Of a DNA stretch of 64,000 bases, positions 8,643 to 18,183 are shown piece after piece (the stretch's first letter is position 1; each line of letters opens with the position of its first letter). Source of the stretch: an uncultured Dehalococcoidia bacterium (GTDB taxonomy: Bacteria; Chloroflexota; Dehalococcoidia; Lucifugimonadales; UBA3495). The notes beneath the pieces were generated by a model. It was not told the origin of the DNA. It did no database searches and worked only from the letters and a program-made list of their open reading frames with translations. A program made the position numbers and the translations under genes. Where the stretch lies: contig CATOSK010000003.1 in assembly GCA_951812535.1 (NCBI GenBank), forward strand, positions 283,001 to 347,000, written 5' to 3'.

Positions 8643-11495
8643 TCATCGGTCCCGCCTTCGCCGCGAGCCGAACTTCAACCAGCCCATTACCGGCAGCGGA
8701 GCAGCCAACAGGAACATACTAATATCCGCCGTATCCCCCGGGGTGTCTCCGCCCAGGTAACTGCACGCTCCCGCTGATTCACGGGCAGGGGCGGGCTCCC
8801 GCGCCGGAGTCGCGGTTGCCGTTGGCACGGGAGTGTTGGTGGGTTCCGCCGGCACGGGAGTCGAAGCCAATTCATTGGTAGGCATTGGTGTTGGCGGCAG
8901 TGTCGCCGTCGGGACAGGCGCAGGCGTGTACATTGGAGGCGGTGGAGGAGTTGCGACCCTGTTGACGGTTAACGTGAAACTGCCGGTCTGACCCCCATCG
9001 TAGGTGGTTACCTCGACGGTGTAGGTTCCGGCCTCCAATGTGTGTCCCAACTGGGCGCTTCTTCTTTCCGAGCCGTAGTCTTCAAGGGCCTCCCCTGCCC
9101 TTCCGGCGCCCTGCAGCAGATAAAGGTAGGTACCGGTGTCATCGGATTCCAGGTCTATAGTCACGACCGACGGTTCGGTCAGGGTGAAGGTGTAGAAGCG
9201 GGCGTAGCTGCCGGGCCGGCTGCCGGACGCGCAGTTGCTGCTCCAAACGCCGGTGATAACGGGAGCGGCCATGAATTCCACGCAGTTACCTGCCGCTGGC
9301 GCAGGCGCCGCAACAGGCGCCTGTCCCCGCTGGTTGCCGAACTCCTGCCAGGTCGCCGTCCCGTCGCCGTCGAAGTCAACCTTTAGAGCCGGATACTCGC
9401 TGCTCGTGCCGAAGTCCCAAAAGTCGCTGAGAGTGTAATGCGGGGTTTTTCCCCAGCCCCCGACTCCCAGGGAAACGTCCCAATCCTGGTATGGTCTGGT
9501 GTACCCTTCAGGCAATTGAAGCTCGGCTGTGGTATTGCCGGATACGTCTGAAGACCGCCCATCCCCGATTTCGATCCCGATTCCAACCCTCTGGCCGGAG
9601 GCTTCCGTATCCCAGAAGCTGGAGCTGATGATGCCGGGGTTGTACCCAACCAGCCCTCCGATGTACCGCAACGGAGCATCAATGCTACCGTCGCTGGACA
9701 CCCTGCCAATGGCGTAGCTGTAGATAACTATGCCTTCATTTCCCCCGATCAGCCCGCCAAGGTAATGGCCTCCGGTGACTTCGCCAGAAGCGTAGCTGGC
9801 GCTGATCTGACCATCCTCATGCTTCCCAACCAGACCGCCCACGTACTTCTGCCCCCTTATACTGCCGGCTGCATAGCTGGTGATCACCCAGCCGTCGTTC
9901 TCACCGACCAGTCCGCCAACCCTGGTATCGCCGGTCACGCTGCCGGTGGCGTAGCTGGCGATGATCGTGCCTCGGTTGTTGCACCCCACCAGCCCGCCGA
10001 GGTATTTGAAGCCTCCCATGACGCTGCTGGTGGCGTAGCTGGAGCTGATCAGGCCAGAATCATTGCTTCCCACCAGGCCACCGATGCAGCCGTATCCGGA
10101 GACGCTGCCGGTGCTATGGCTCTGGGTGATAGTGCCCCGATTCGACCCGGCCAGCGGGCCAACGAAGTCGCCGCCCGCCACACTGGCGTTCAGCAGTCCC
10201 GTCTCGCGGATAACGCCGGATTCGCCAACGGTGCCGAAGAGTCCGAAGCCATCGACCGAGGAACTATCGGACCTGATTGCGGGGGTGATATGCAAGTTGG
10301 CGATTGTATAGCCATTGCCGTTGAACATAGCGGCAAAAGGATGCCAACCATCACCGACAGGCCGCCATCCTTCACCCGTCGTCCAATCGGCGCTGACCGC
10401 GCCCGAGGCGTAGCTATCGGCGGAGGCGAAGTCCAGCGGGCGGACCAGTTCGTACCCGTTGCAACTGTTGCAGACCACTTCCCCGCCGGATACCGGATAG
10501 GCGGCGGCATACGCCTCAGCTTCGGAACCATCGTCTGCGCTGCCGTCCCCGTCCGGGTCGTAACGCATGGCGTCCAACTGCTCCAGATTTGCGATTTCGA
10601 TCAGCCCGTCGCCGTCGCGGTCATATCTGGCGGTGGGATCTGGAGGGGCGGCTTCGGGGGGCGCCGCGGGCGGAAGCACTGTGGGCAGGGCTGGCTGGGC
10701 TTGCTTTGGGGGCAGGAACCCTGCCGTCACGCTCTTCTCAAACTCCAGGACCTCCGCAGGCCACTGCGCCCGATCAAGCGGAAGGCCCTGCCCGGCATGA
10801 GTGGACACCGAGAGGTAGGTGTCCGGGAATGCCTCGGCGAGGGTCTTGAGTCTGCTCACGGGCACCAGCGCGGCCAGGTAATCGTCCGAGAAGGCCGAGA
10901 AATCGCTCGCAGGAGGGACGTATACGCCCTGCAGGGTGAGCCACTTGCGGATGCTTCCCGCGGTGGCCGCGTCGGGGGACTCCATTTCCAACACCACGCT
11001 TCCTTCCCAGATGAACATTGCGTACCGGACTGCATGCTCCTCCGCGATTCCGCCCGTGTATGCGACCACGATGTCCCCCAGGGTGCCGTCCATCGTTGGG
11101 TAGGGGTCGGTTTCGCCCTCGGCCGCCTCCGCCGGTTTAGCCATGTGCAGCAGGTCAGGCCGCTGGATTACTGATAGTGCCTTCCTGGTTGGGATGCGCC
11201 ATGTGTATTCGGCGATTCTCTCACCGCCGACAGAATGGATGAACTCCTCCAACGGTGGATCAACCCCCAGGTCGGTGCGGTAGCCGATCTCCACCACCAC
11301 GAAGTCCGGGACGTGCTCGCCGTCGGCGTGCCGCTGCAAAATCGTCCACAGGTGTGGGCCGACATATTCGGTATTGTCCCCCAGGTGTACCGGAGCACCC
11401 TGGGCGAAAGTCTGCGGCACGGCACCGAAGGAAAAGTACAGAACCACGGCGGCGAGCAGGGCGACCTGGATAGCTGGGGTTAAACGCGTGGGCAT
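8643..11495 (-). CDS. Large secreted GLUG-repeat surface protein with PPC-like domain and C-terminal membrane anchor
   Basis: 950 residues. There is an N-terminal signal peptide (hydrophobic 9-30, likely cleaved after AQG). A globular region of about 250 residues is followed by an Asp-rich calcium-type segment (DRDGDGLIEI near 294 and DPDGDGSADDGSE). Then come about eight GLUG-type repeats (GGLVG-x-N-x-G-x-I-x-x-SYA-x-G-x-V pattern, about 445-640), then a prepeptidase C-terminal-like domain (FYTFTLTEPSVVTIDLES onwards). A Pro/Thr-rich stalk (VPTATLPPTPMPT and similar) leads to a final hydrophobic helix and an RRRRDR tail. Such architecture suits an adhesin or cell-surface protein. GAGGAA lies 5 bases before the ATG. 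It is monocistronic. Confidence 0.85.
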   Translation of the reverse strand: MPTRLTPAIQVALLAAVVLYFSFGAVPQTFAQGAPVHLGDNTEYVGPHLWTILQRHADGEHVPDFVVVEIGYRTDLGVDPPLEEFIHSVGGERIAEYTWRIPTRKALSVIQRPDLLHMAKPAEAAEGETDPYPTMDGTLGDIVVAYTGGIAEEHAVRYAMFIWEGSVVLEMESPDAATAGSIRKWLTLQGVYVPPASDFSAFSDDYLAALVPVSRLKTLAEAFPDTYLSVSTHAGQGLPLDRAQWPAEVLEFEKSVTAGFLPPKQAQPALPTVLPPAAPPEAAPPDPTARYDRDGDGLIEIANLEQLDAMRYDPDGDGSADDGSEAEAYAAAYPVSGGEVVCNSCNGYELVRPLDFASADSYASGAVSADWTTGEGWRPVGDGWHPFAAMFNGNGYTIANLHITPAIRSDSSSVDGFGLFGTVGESGVIRETGLLNASVAGGDFVGPLAGSNRGTITQSHSTGSVSGYGCIGGLVGSNDSGLISSSYATSSVMGGFKYLGGLVGCNNRGTIIASYATGSVTGDTRVGGLVGENDGWVITSYAAGSIRGQKYVGGLVGKHEDGQISASYASGEVTGGHYLGGLIGGNEGIVIYSYAIGRVSSDGSIDAPLRYIGGLVGYNPGIISSSFWDTEASGQRVGIGIEIGDGRSSDVSGNTTAELQLPEGYTRPYQDWDVSLGVGGWGKTPHYTLSDFWDFGTSSEYPALKVDFDGDGTATWQEFGNQRGQAPVAAPAPAAGNCVEFMAAPVITGVWSSNCASGSRPGSYARFYTFTLTEPSVVTIDLESDDTGTYLYLLQGAGRAGEALEDYGSERRSAQLGHTLEAGTYTVEVTTYDGGQTGSFTLTVNRVATPPPPPMYTPAPVPTATLPPTPMPTNELASTPVPAEPTNTPVPTATATPAREPAPARESAGACSYLGGDTPGDTADISMFLLAAPLPVMGWLKFGSRRRRDR

Positions 11496-11643
11496 ATGGT
11501 TCCTCAGTTACACTCTATGTCCATAGTGATGGTCCATGTTCATGCTTGACTTCCCGCGTCGGCCTTTGCCCAATTAATGTCCCCATATTATGGCGGCAAC
11601 CAGTTGCAGGGCTGACAGGAAGTAGAGGCTCTTCCGATCATAC

Positions 11644-12773
11644 CTAGTGTTCAGTCAAAGCAGTAGTGTCAGGATATAATCTGCGGAGTTTGGTTCTGGC
11701 CTCCCTGGTGGTAAATCGCCAGTTAATGGGGGCCGCCGCGGCGTTGCGCTCCGACACGTTGGCGTTCACGGCTTTCCCCAGGCTGTCCTCGTCGCCGTTG
11801 CGTCCCCGCAGGCAGGCCCGGGCCAGGACGCTGAACTCCATCTCCGCCATATTGAGCCAACTCCCGTGCTTGGGTGTGTGGTGGAACTCCAACCGCTGGG
11901 CGATGCGCCGAGCCTCCGCTGGCGGGAAGGTCTCATACAGCGACGCCGTCCGATGCGTGTTCAAATTGTCCAGAATCACTCGGACCACTGGGACGTCGGG
12001 GTAGGCCTGGTCCACCAGCCAGCGCATCCGGTGAGCGAAGTCCTGCATGGTACGCCGCTGGGTGATAGCCACGTGGCGCCAGCCCGCCTTGGGTTCACAG
12101 GCGAGGAACAGGTTGCGAGTACCGCCCCTCACGTACTCGTAGTCCTGGCGCCTGGGACGCCCAGGCCCTGCTGGCAGGGGCTCCTTGGTCTCAGCCAGCA
12201 ACTGAGTGGAACTCTCGTCGAAGCAGACCACCGGCCTGGCTGGGTCGTAGGGTTCGGCGTACAGATCCAGCACGTCCTCCATGTGGGCCACGAAGTCGGC
12301 GCTCACCGCAGGTATGCACCACTGCTGCTTCCGCCACGGCTTGAGTTCGTTTTTTTCAGGTGCAGCCGCACCGTCTCGTGGGACAGGGATTCCACCAATC
12401 CCAGTTCCACCGTCTTCCCCGCCAGCAGCCGCAGGGTCCAGTGGTCGTGGCCCTCTGGGGCTGGGCTGCAGGCCAAAGCAATGAGATGAGCTTCCCCACG
12501 TTCGTCCAGCTTCCGGTACCGGTTCACCTGGTTGCGCCGATGCAACGTCTCCTCCAACCCCTCCTGCGCGTACCGCTTCCTGGCTCGTATTACCGTCCGC
12601 TCCGAGATGTCCAGGGCCGTTGCCACCTGAGCGGCCGTCCAGCCCTCGTCCACCTTCAGCAGAATGCGGGCCCGGGTGATTGCCTGGGCCGAACTCCGTC
12701 CCGACCGGACCACCTTCCGCAGATGCTTCCTCTCCTCCGGCGAGAGCCTAACCTCATACTTCTTCTGCACCAT
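11644..12773 (-). CDS. IS630-family transposase in two frames, joined by a -1 slip at a run of seven A
   Basis: The first frame (start at 12773, MVQKKYEVRLSPEERK) carries the helix-turn-helix DNA-binding part. The second, ending at 11644, carries the DDE catalytic core: VVCFDESSTQ (first Asp), VILDNLNTH (second Asp), KHGSWLNMAEMEF (Glu). Reading across the A7 run (T7 at 12350-12356 on the plus strand) with a -1 slip gives a seamless family-like join, LHLKKNELKPWRKQQW. IS630 elements are known to use -1 frameshifting at A-rich heptamers, so this is probably a functional two-frame gene of about 375 residues. Its stop codon TAG is formed partly by the target TA. Confidence 0.82.
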
Positions 12774-12875
12774 GAACCCCACACCTCCCACTACACTTAC
12801 GCCGCTTCCCTTATAACGCTACCACCTCCCTCCTGCTATCGCCATACCTGACATCTCTGTTTTGACTCACTACTA
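11645..12875 (-). mobile_element. IS630-family insertion sequence
   Basis: The element runs from 11647 to 12873 between duplicated TA dinucleotides (11645-11646 and 12874-12875). The ends are imperfect inverted repeats (left end GTGTTCAGTCAAAGCAG; right end GTAGTGAGTCAAAACAG; a GTCAGG block lies further in at both ends). TA targeting is the hallmark of IS630/Tc1 elements. Removing the element with one TA exactly restores the reading frame of an IS5-type transposase, which confirms the boundaries. Confidence 0.9.
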
Positions 12876-13670
12876 GTGGCCAATCTCCGCCACTGCTTCA
12901 GTTTGTTGAAGGCCTGTTCAATTGGATTCCGAGTCCGGTACAGTTCCCGGTCGCATTCCCAAGGGTCTTTCTGGTTGGACTTGGGCGGAATAACGGCTTG
13001 CGCGTCTTGGTCCTGCATCTTGGTCCTGAACGAAGGACAATATCCTATAGATTTCATATCCCTTGTCGGCAATGACCGCCTCAGTCCCGATGCCGGTCAG
13101 CAGTGGTATGCCCTGGGTGCATCCCATGCCTGTCCTCCGGTGAGGGCAAAGCGTACCGTCGGCCCCAAGCATCGGTCACCAAATGTATCTTGGTGCTCAG
13201 ACCCCCTCGGAACCGGCCCACAGCCTCACCTTGACCCTCCTTTACCGCACACCGCCTGCCGGCGAGTCCGGACTATAGTTGAATCAATCATCACATCCCG
13301 ATTGTCCGGGTCATCCAGCAATACCTGAAATACTTTCCTCCAATTATCAACCCTGGCCCCGCCGGTGTAGCGCTTGTGGAAACTTTTCCACTTGCCGTAC
13401 TTTTCCGGCAAGTCCTTCCATTCCGCCCCGCTGCGCAACACCCAGAGAACTCCATCTACAAACAGGGGATTGTCTTTCGCCGTTACCCCCGCCGAATCGG
13501 GCCGCCCCGGCAGGAACCTCTCAATCTGTTGCCACTGCCCATCCCTAGTCTGCCTTCCTTCCACCCGCACATCCCTCCACGACAATGGCCTCAATGGCTC
13601 CTATGCTACTGCCCTTTGCCCTTGGCCTCCCAATCCAACGTCAGCCAAATACTTGGCGCTTATTTTTCGA

Positions 13671-14855
13671 TTAACCCTGGTACTCAGCCTGTCCTCCAAA
13701 CCCCATAAGCCCGATGCCCGACCCGTCTCCTTTGGCTTGGGCCAGTACCTTGAAGTCTCCATACTCGTTCGGGTCCACCAGGGTCATCATGGCAATTCGG
13801 TTCAGCTCCGCTCGGGCGTCGGATAACCCCTGCGCCTCGAGGGCATCGAGGAAATCAGAGAAGCCAAGGTTCTCAAGGAACCGGCTCTGCGAGGTGTAAC
13901 CCACGGTAGCCAGACCGTGCTGGTCGCCCATACGAATGAGGGATGTGAAGTCCACCTGGCAGGTGATATCCTGCTGTCCGATGTCCTGGTACGGATCGCT
14001 GCCGGCGGCGTGTCGGGTATAACAGACCAGCGTACCGCCGTAGTTCTGCGGGGAGTAGAGGTCGGCGGCCAGCTCGCCGTAGTCGATGGTGAGAATAAAC
14101 CCCCGGTCCAGGGCCCCGGAAATCTGGCGGGCCCAGTCTTCTAGCGCCAGGTTAACCTCGCCTCGATACCCTTCGGGCAAGGACAGGCCCAGGCCGGCCA
14201 GCCTCTTTTCGATCCGAGGTGAGGATGGTTCGTCCAGGACCTCGGTGAGACAACCTCCATGCGATGTGACGTAGATTTCCTTGACTCTTCCTTCCTGGAT
14301 GGCGAACCGGTGGACCGGGAAATTGTCGATCAACTCGTTGCAAAGGACGCAGCCAACAACATTCCGGAACGCACTGAGTCCCTCGGTCTTGACCCGCCCG
14401 ATTTCCAGGTCCGGGCCCTGCTCTATTCGGAATGTCGGATCGCCGGTCTCGTTAACCCAGCCAAAGGTGTGTTCACGTGATTGGAGCAATCCAGGCTCGT
14501 AGTCCGCGGCGACGTAGTAAAGGGCCCGGGCGAACCGTGGATCCAGGCCCCGACAGGAATCCACGATGGACCGGGCCAGGGCGCCGTCGCCGGACCCCAC
14601 CTCAATCACATGGAAAACACCAGGTTCTCCCAGCAGGTGCCACATCTCCTCCAGTTGCCTTGCCATCAAGGCGCCGAAGACCGGGTGGCTTGTGGGGGAA
14701 GTGCCAAAGTGGTTGTTTATCCTGCCGTTCCTCGCAGAATAAAAGCCTCCACCGGGCGAGTACAGGCAAGCCTGCATGAACCGGGCGAAGGTAATTCGGC
14801 CATGCCGTTGGATCAGCTTTCCGATCTCATGCTCTACTGCTGAACGCATCCACAT
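13671..14855 (-). CDS. MidA/NDUFAF7-type SAM-dependent methyltransferase (DUF185)
   Basis: 394 residues. Family landmarks are GGGFYSARNGRINNHFGTSP near the N-terminus, the SAM loop VIEVGSGDGALA (about 84-95), CNELIDNFPVHRF (about 170-182) and IDYGE. NDUFAF7 in mitochondria methylates an arginine of complex I subunit NDUFS2; bacterial relatives are uncharacterised SAM methyltransferases. The gene is intact although its neighbours on both sides are decaying. No partner gene is adjacent. Confidence 0.85.
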   Translation of the reverse strand: MWMRSAVEHEIGKLIQRHGRITFARFMQACLYSPGGGFYSARNGRINNHFGTSPTSHPVFGALMARQLEEMWHLLGEPGVFHVIEVGSGDGALARSIVDSCRGLDPRFARALYYVAADYEPGLLQSREHTFGWVNETGDPTFRIEQGPDLEIGRVKTEGLSAFRNVVGCVLCNELIDNFPVHRFAIQEGRVKEIYVTSHGGCLTEVLDEPSSPRIEKRLAGLGLSLPEGYRGEVNLALEDWARQISGALDRGFILTIDYGELAADLYSPQNYGGTLVCYTRHAAGSDPYQDIGQQDITCQVDFTSLIRMGDQHGLATVGYTSQSRFLENLGFSDFLDALEAQGLSDARAELNRIAMMTLVDPNEYGDFKVLAQAKGDGSGIGLMGFGGQAEYQG

Positions 14856-15844
14856 CCCCTGGTTAGGTCAAGATTCTCTGGTGGTCGGGCGTGATTGGAT
14901 CGTCGGGCAAGGTGGACTCCGCCAGGTGCCGCATCTTCAACGGAGGAGTGCCCGTCCACTGTCCCCGTCTTCCGGTGGCGTGGTCGTAGTGGAGCTGGTT
15001 CCGCCTCCGGCAGAGCTGCCAATGTCGCCGGAAACGACGGCGGGGTGGTGCTGGGGGTGAACTGCGATAAGGGCCGCCTTCCGAATCCGCATCCCGGGGA
15101 TCGGCGAACCCATGCTGATGGTACCAGGGTCGCTCCTCCAGGCCCGGTTGTCGGTGACCAACCCCGGGAATATCCCTGGTCCTCGTACCGGTACAGGCCG
15201 CGGTCGCCGGCTCCGACTGTGGTCCGCACCCGCCCCAGTTTGGCGGGAGATCGCCTCACCCCAACAACCCCCGGCTTCCCCACATTTCGGCACACTCCGG
15301 GAAGCGGTTCAGAGACATATCCCGGCTGCCCCCCGACCTTGAAGGCCGGGTCTCCCGGGCAGCCGGCACCCATGACTCCCTGGAGGGAATCAAGGTTGTG
15401 GAAGCCTCTCTCCTGGGCCAAGACCGCACCCATTTACGGCTTACCAAGGGCCGGTGGTTAGATCACCGGCCCTTTCCAGCTTGGATGAACACAGCTTAAC
15501 CCCGAAAATCCCCCACCGGGAAGAGTACAGCCATCAATGCCCAAGGCAATCGCATGATGGCCCAAATTGCAGACGGCGGACTTGTAATTGGCCGAATAAA
15601 AACCCGATTGCCCTGGCGGATTTCGTGCACCAGCTGATCCCCGACAATAGGGTTTCAAATATACCTAATGCTCCCGAGCCCGGATGGGGTGGGAGGTATG
15701 AAGGGCGTACCCCAGAAACGAAGGGCACCCTATCCGTGCCCGAAACCCCGACATTCGTGGTCAGAAGGCCGTGTTGGTTCGCTACACTAACGCGTCCGAA
15801 TTTAGCGGAACCTCACGGACGGATGAGGCAAGATAATGGAGCGG
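14856..15844. other. Stretch of about 990 bases with no convincing gene
   Basis: Open frames on both strands here (for example 14834-15433 minus and 14895-15461 plus) look like high-GC shadows without family motifs. The only structured item I see is the hairpin at 15446-15474. A short plus-frame segment PREYPWSSYRY resembles the C-terminus of Y1 (REP-associated) transposases but has no companion motifs. Confidence 0.5.
15446..15474. other. Strong isolated hairpin
   Basis: AAGGGCCGGTG (15446-15456), a 7-base loop GTTAGAT, then CACCGGCCCTT (15464-15474): a perfect 11-bp stem. No long T run follows on either strand and no nearby gene clearly ends here, so it may be a terminator remnant or part of an RNA or repeat. 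Confidence 0.55.
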
Positions 15845-16518
15845 GGAAACTGCCTTATGCCTTAAATGTAAGCTGTCGTTCACCATCGACAGCGGCTCTG
15901 GTGCCTGCATAGACAGGGACAATCGCGATCGGAATTGGCGGCTGGCTTTCGCGATCTGCCCTGGGTGCCACCAGCTCATCGTTTGGCTGGGTACTGTGAC
16001 AGGACACGCCTTCGGGGAGGCATTTGGGGGAAAGAATCCTGCTTGGTTCAGCAGGCGACCAGATAAGGCACAGATAGAGACCATCTTTCCCAAGGTGTCC
16101 CCGCCCCCGAAGTCACCCGGGATTTGCCGAGGACTATGCCGAGGCTTGCCTCATCTTCGCTGACATCCCTAAAGCCAGTGCCGCGTTGAGCCGCCGGTAC
16201 TTGCAGCATATCCTTCGAGAAAAGTTGGGTGCGCATGCCCGAGACCTCTACCGTGAGATCAGATGGGCAATCGAGAACGCTAACCTACCGTCATCAGTCG
16301 TAGACTTACTCGACGTGCCACGAAAGGTGGGAAATAAAGCGGCTCACCCCACACCTAAGGAGGCTGGGGTGCTCGTAGATGTTGAGCCGTGGGAGGCCGA
16401 GTGGTGCTTGGAGATTGTCGAAGCATTGTTCGACCACGTCTTCGTTCTCCCTGCCAAAAACCGAGAGAGGTTGGAGCGATTGGGCCAAGAGCCCTCCGAC
16501 AGCACCGATCTTAACTAA
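15845..16518 (+). pseudogene. DUF4145-type protein, broken
   Basis: The N-terminal part reads CLKC, then about 35 residues later ICPGCHQLIVWLG, which is a two-knuckle zinc ribbon. The C-terminal part reads AEDYAEACLIFADIP, then SAALSRRYLQHILREKLG (start of the open frame 16186-16518) and VPRKVGNKAAHP, a pattern I associate with DUF4145. At least two single-base shifts separate the parts (around the C run and TTT at 16105-16130), and no in-frame start is visible at the 5' end. DUF4145 proteins are often found in defence or mobile contexts, but their function is unknown. Confidence 0.6.
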
Positions 16519-16699
16519 GCCCCAGCCGGGGATCGCCCAGACCTAGCGGCTACTGATTAACTAGCGGTGGCCGCTTGGACGGTGGCTGGATATGTCAGTA
16601 GTCCCCCTTCAGGTCATCAGGAAGTGTTCCGGGTGGCAGACCTGCCGGAACTCCCGGGTCCTTTCAACCGCGTTCTCAACGGAACCGACCAGAAGTGTG

Positions 16700-18183
16700 G
16701 GGCTCCAGGAAGTCCCAATCCGGCTTCACGGCGGTTCCCAGGGTCTCTCCCGGATTGGTGAAGACCTGCATGATCCGAAAAGGATTACAAAAATGAAACC
16801 GCACCCTGTTCTTGGCGCCCGGAAAATCGAGGCAGGGCGAGGTCCACAACTCAACCCTGGCCTTGCCGCGTATGCTCATAATCCCGGCCCGCCTCGCTTT
16901 TCGTGGAAAGTGCCGGACAGTGCTGCGCAGGCCCGGAGACGCGCACTTCCCATTCCTACAGATTGCCGCCGCTGTTGCGGCGCCACCCAATATTGCCAGC
17001 AACGCCGCCGTCATCAGCCACGTCTCCAGCGTCCACGAGGTTTATTTGGGGGAACAGGAACGCGGCCGCACGGAAGGGCCGGAAAGCCATGTCGGACGGG
17101 TCCACGATGATTGTGATCTCTCCACTCTGCGCGGCAGCCACCAGCCCGACGGTGACCAGGGACTCATGAAAGCCCAGGAACCCAACGAAAACACTCAGGG
17201 CTGTCCCAGTGCATTCTAGGGACATGACCAGTGGAGCGACGGTCAGCGGCGCCACCACCAGCAATGCCAGCCCGGGCGCAACAACCAGGGACGTTGGCTC
17301 CTACCGGCCAATCCCAAACCTCCGGTCTGCGAGCGATCCCCACAGTCGGCAGATCTGATCTCCTATCCCGACGTGTTATCCCACGAGTTCCGTCGATATC
17401 ATCCCGGCGTACACCACGTTCACACTGTACAGCGTAAAGCTCTGGTAAACGGCCAGTTGGAACCAGAGGTATCCCGCTGCCCACACAGCACCCAGGATGA
17501 GAACACCGCCCATCCATGCTCATCTCCCCTACACAGGAAGTACGCCGCCACCAACAAGGCCAGCCAGCACAGCGCCGACAACCCTATCATCACCAAGCCC
17601 CCATCCGTGACCGACAACCTCCGCCGCCCCGTTGCCACCAACCGGCACCCCAGCAGGGCCAGCGCTGACGGAAACTACGGAAATATTTCGGTGGAATGGA
17701 TGAAGCGAGTAGCAGCGAGGCCAACCGCCGGTGGCGCTGCCCGACTCAACCTGCGTAGTCCAGTCAGCCAATCCGACAGCAGAAAAGCCATCGTCATTGC
17801 TGCGGCCTCAGCAGGAAAAGTTGTAACTGCGCTCCGGCCAGTCCGCCTGGGGCAAACTCCGGGACCAGCAATACCGGCAGACCCGGATTGTGGGGACTGA
17901 TCAGTTTCCCGTCCGGCAGAGGCTCGGACCGGTTCCAGCGGCCGTCGGGATGGTCGAAGAAACTCCGCCACGAGTTCGCCTCGTACTGTTTCATCAAGTC
18001 CAGGCCGCCGTCCTGAGGCAGGCTCTGCCTGGTCAGCAGGTAGAACGGTTCATCCGACGAGATCAATGCTCCCCGGCTGGCACGCAGGTCCACCGAAAAG
18101 GAATACGCCACGGCCAGCAACACAAAAAGGGATGCTGCTGGCGGCATCCCCCGGTTGCCCGCGAGGTATCGTCCCAGAGTCAC
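16700..18183 (-). pseudogene. Polytopic membrane protein, degenerate
   Basis: The first 129 residues (17794-18183) are open: a hydrophobic helix (AASLFVLLAVAYSF) and then a soluble loop ending HNPGLPVLLVPEFAPGG. Downstream, transmembrane-like pieces continue in shifting frames: TMAFLLSDWLTGLRRLSRA (about 17720-17800), LVMIGLSALCWLALLVAAYF (about 17545-17600), VVAPLTVAPLVMSL (about 17215-17260) and a final helix TAALLAILGGAATAAAI (about 16970-17010), with stops and shifts between them. It resembles a large multi-pass integral membrane protein; I cannot name the family securely. Its start overlaps the end of the iron-binding protein gene by 4 bases, suggesting a former operon. Confidence 0.6.

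Larger units (their letters stand above)
11574..13594 (-). pseudogene. IS5-type transposase, degenerate and split by the IS630 insertion
   Basis: The 5' part (13226-13594) matches the IS5 N-terminal region (GQWQQIERFLPG, SGAEWKDLPEKYG, VMIDSTIVR). It continues in other frames as GRFRGGLSTKIHLV (about 13160-13210), GTEAVIADKGYE (about 13060-13095), AVIPPKSNQKD and NPIEQAFNKLKQWRRLAT (12876-13010), so several indels have killed it. The final residues RYDRKSLYFLSALQ through to the stop at 11574 lie on the far side of the IS630 element. Joining across one TA restores RRLATRYDRKSLY exactly. The Asp and Glu regions are recognisable, but no intact protein can be made. Confidence 0.88.

Noticed and set aside
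9765-11174. Plus-strand open frame of 469 codons opposite the GLUG protein
   Set aside because: Its repetitive look is the mirror of GLUG repeats; no family motif or ribosome site.
14895-15461. Possible Y1/REP-associated transposase fragment (PREYPWSSYRY)
   Set aside because: Only about 11 residues resemble the family C-terminus; no HUH motif or catalytic tyrosine helix upstream.
14860-15480. Possible structured RNA gene (RNase P-like size and hairpins)
   Set aside because: None of the invariant RNase P, tmRNA or SRP RNA sequence blocks could be found on either strand.
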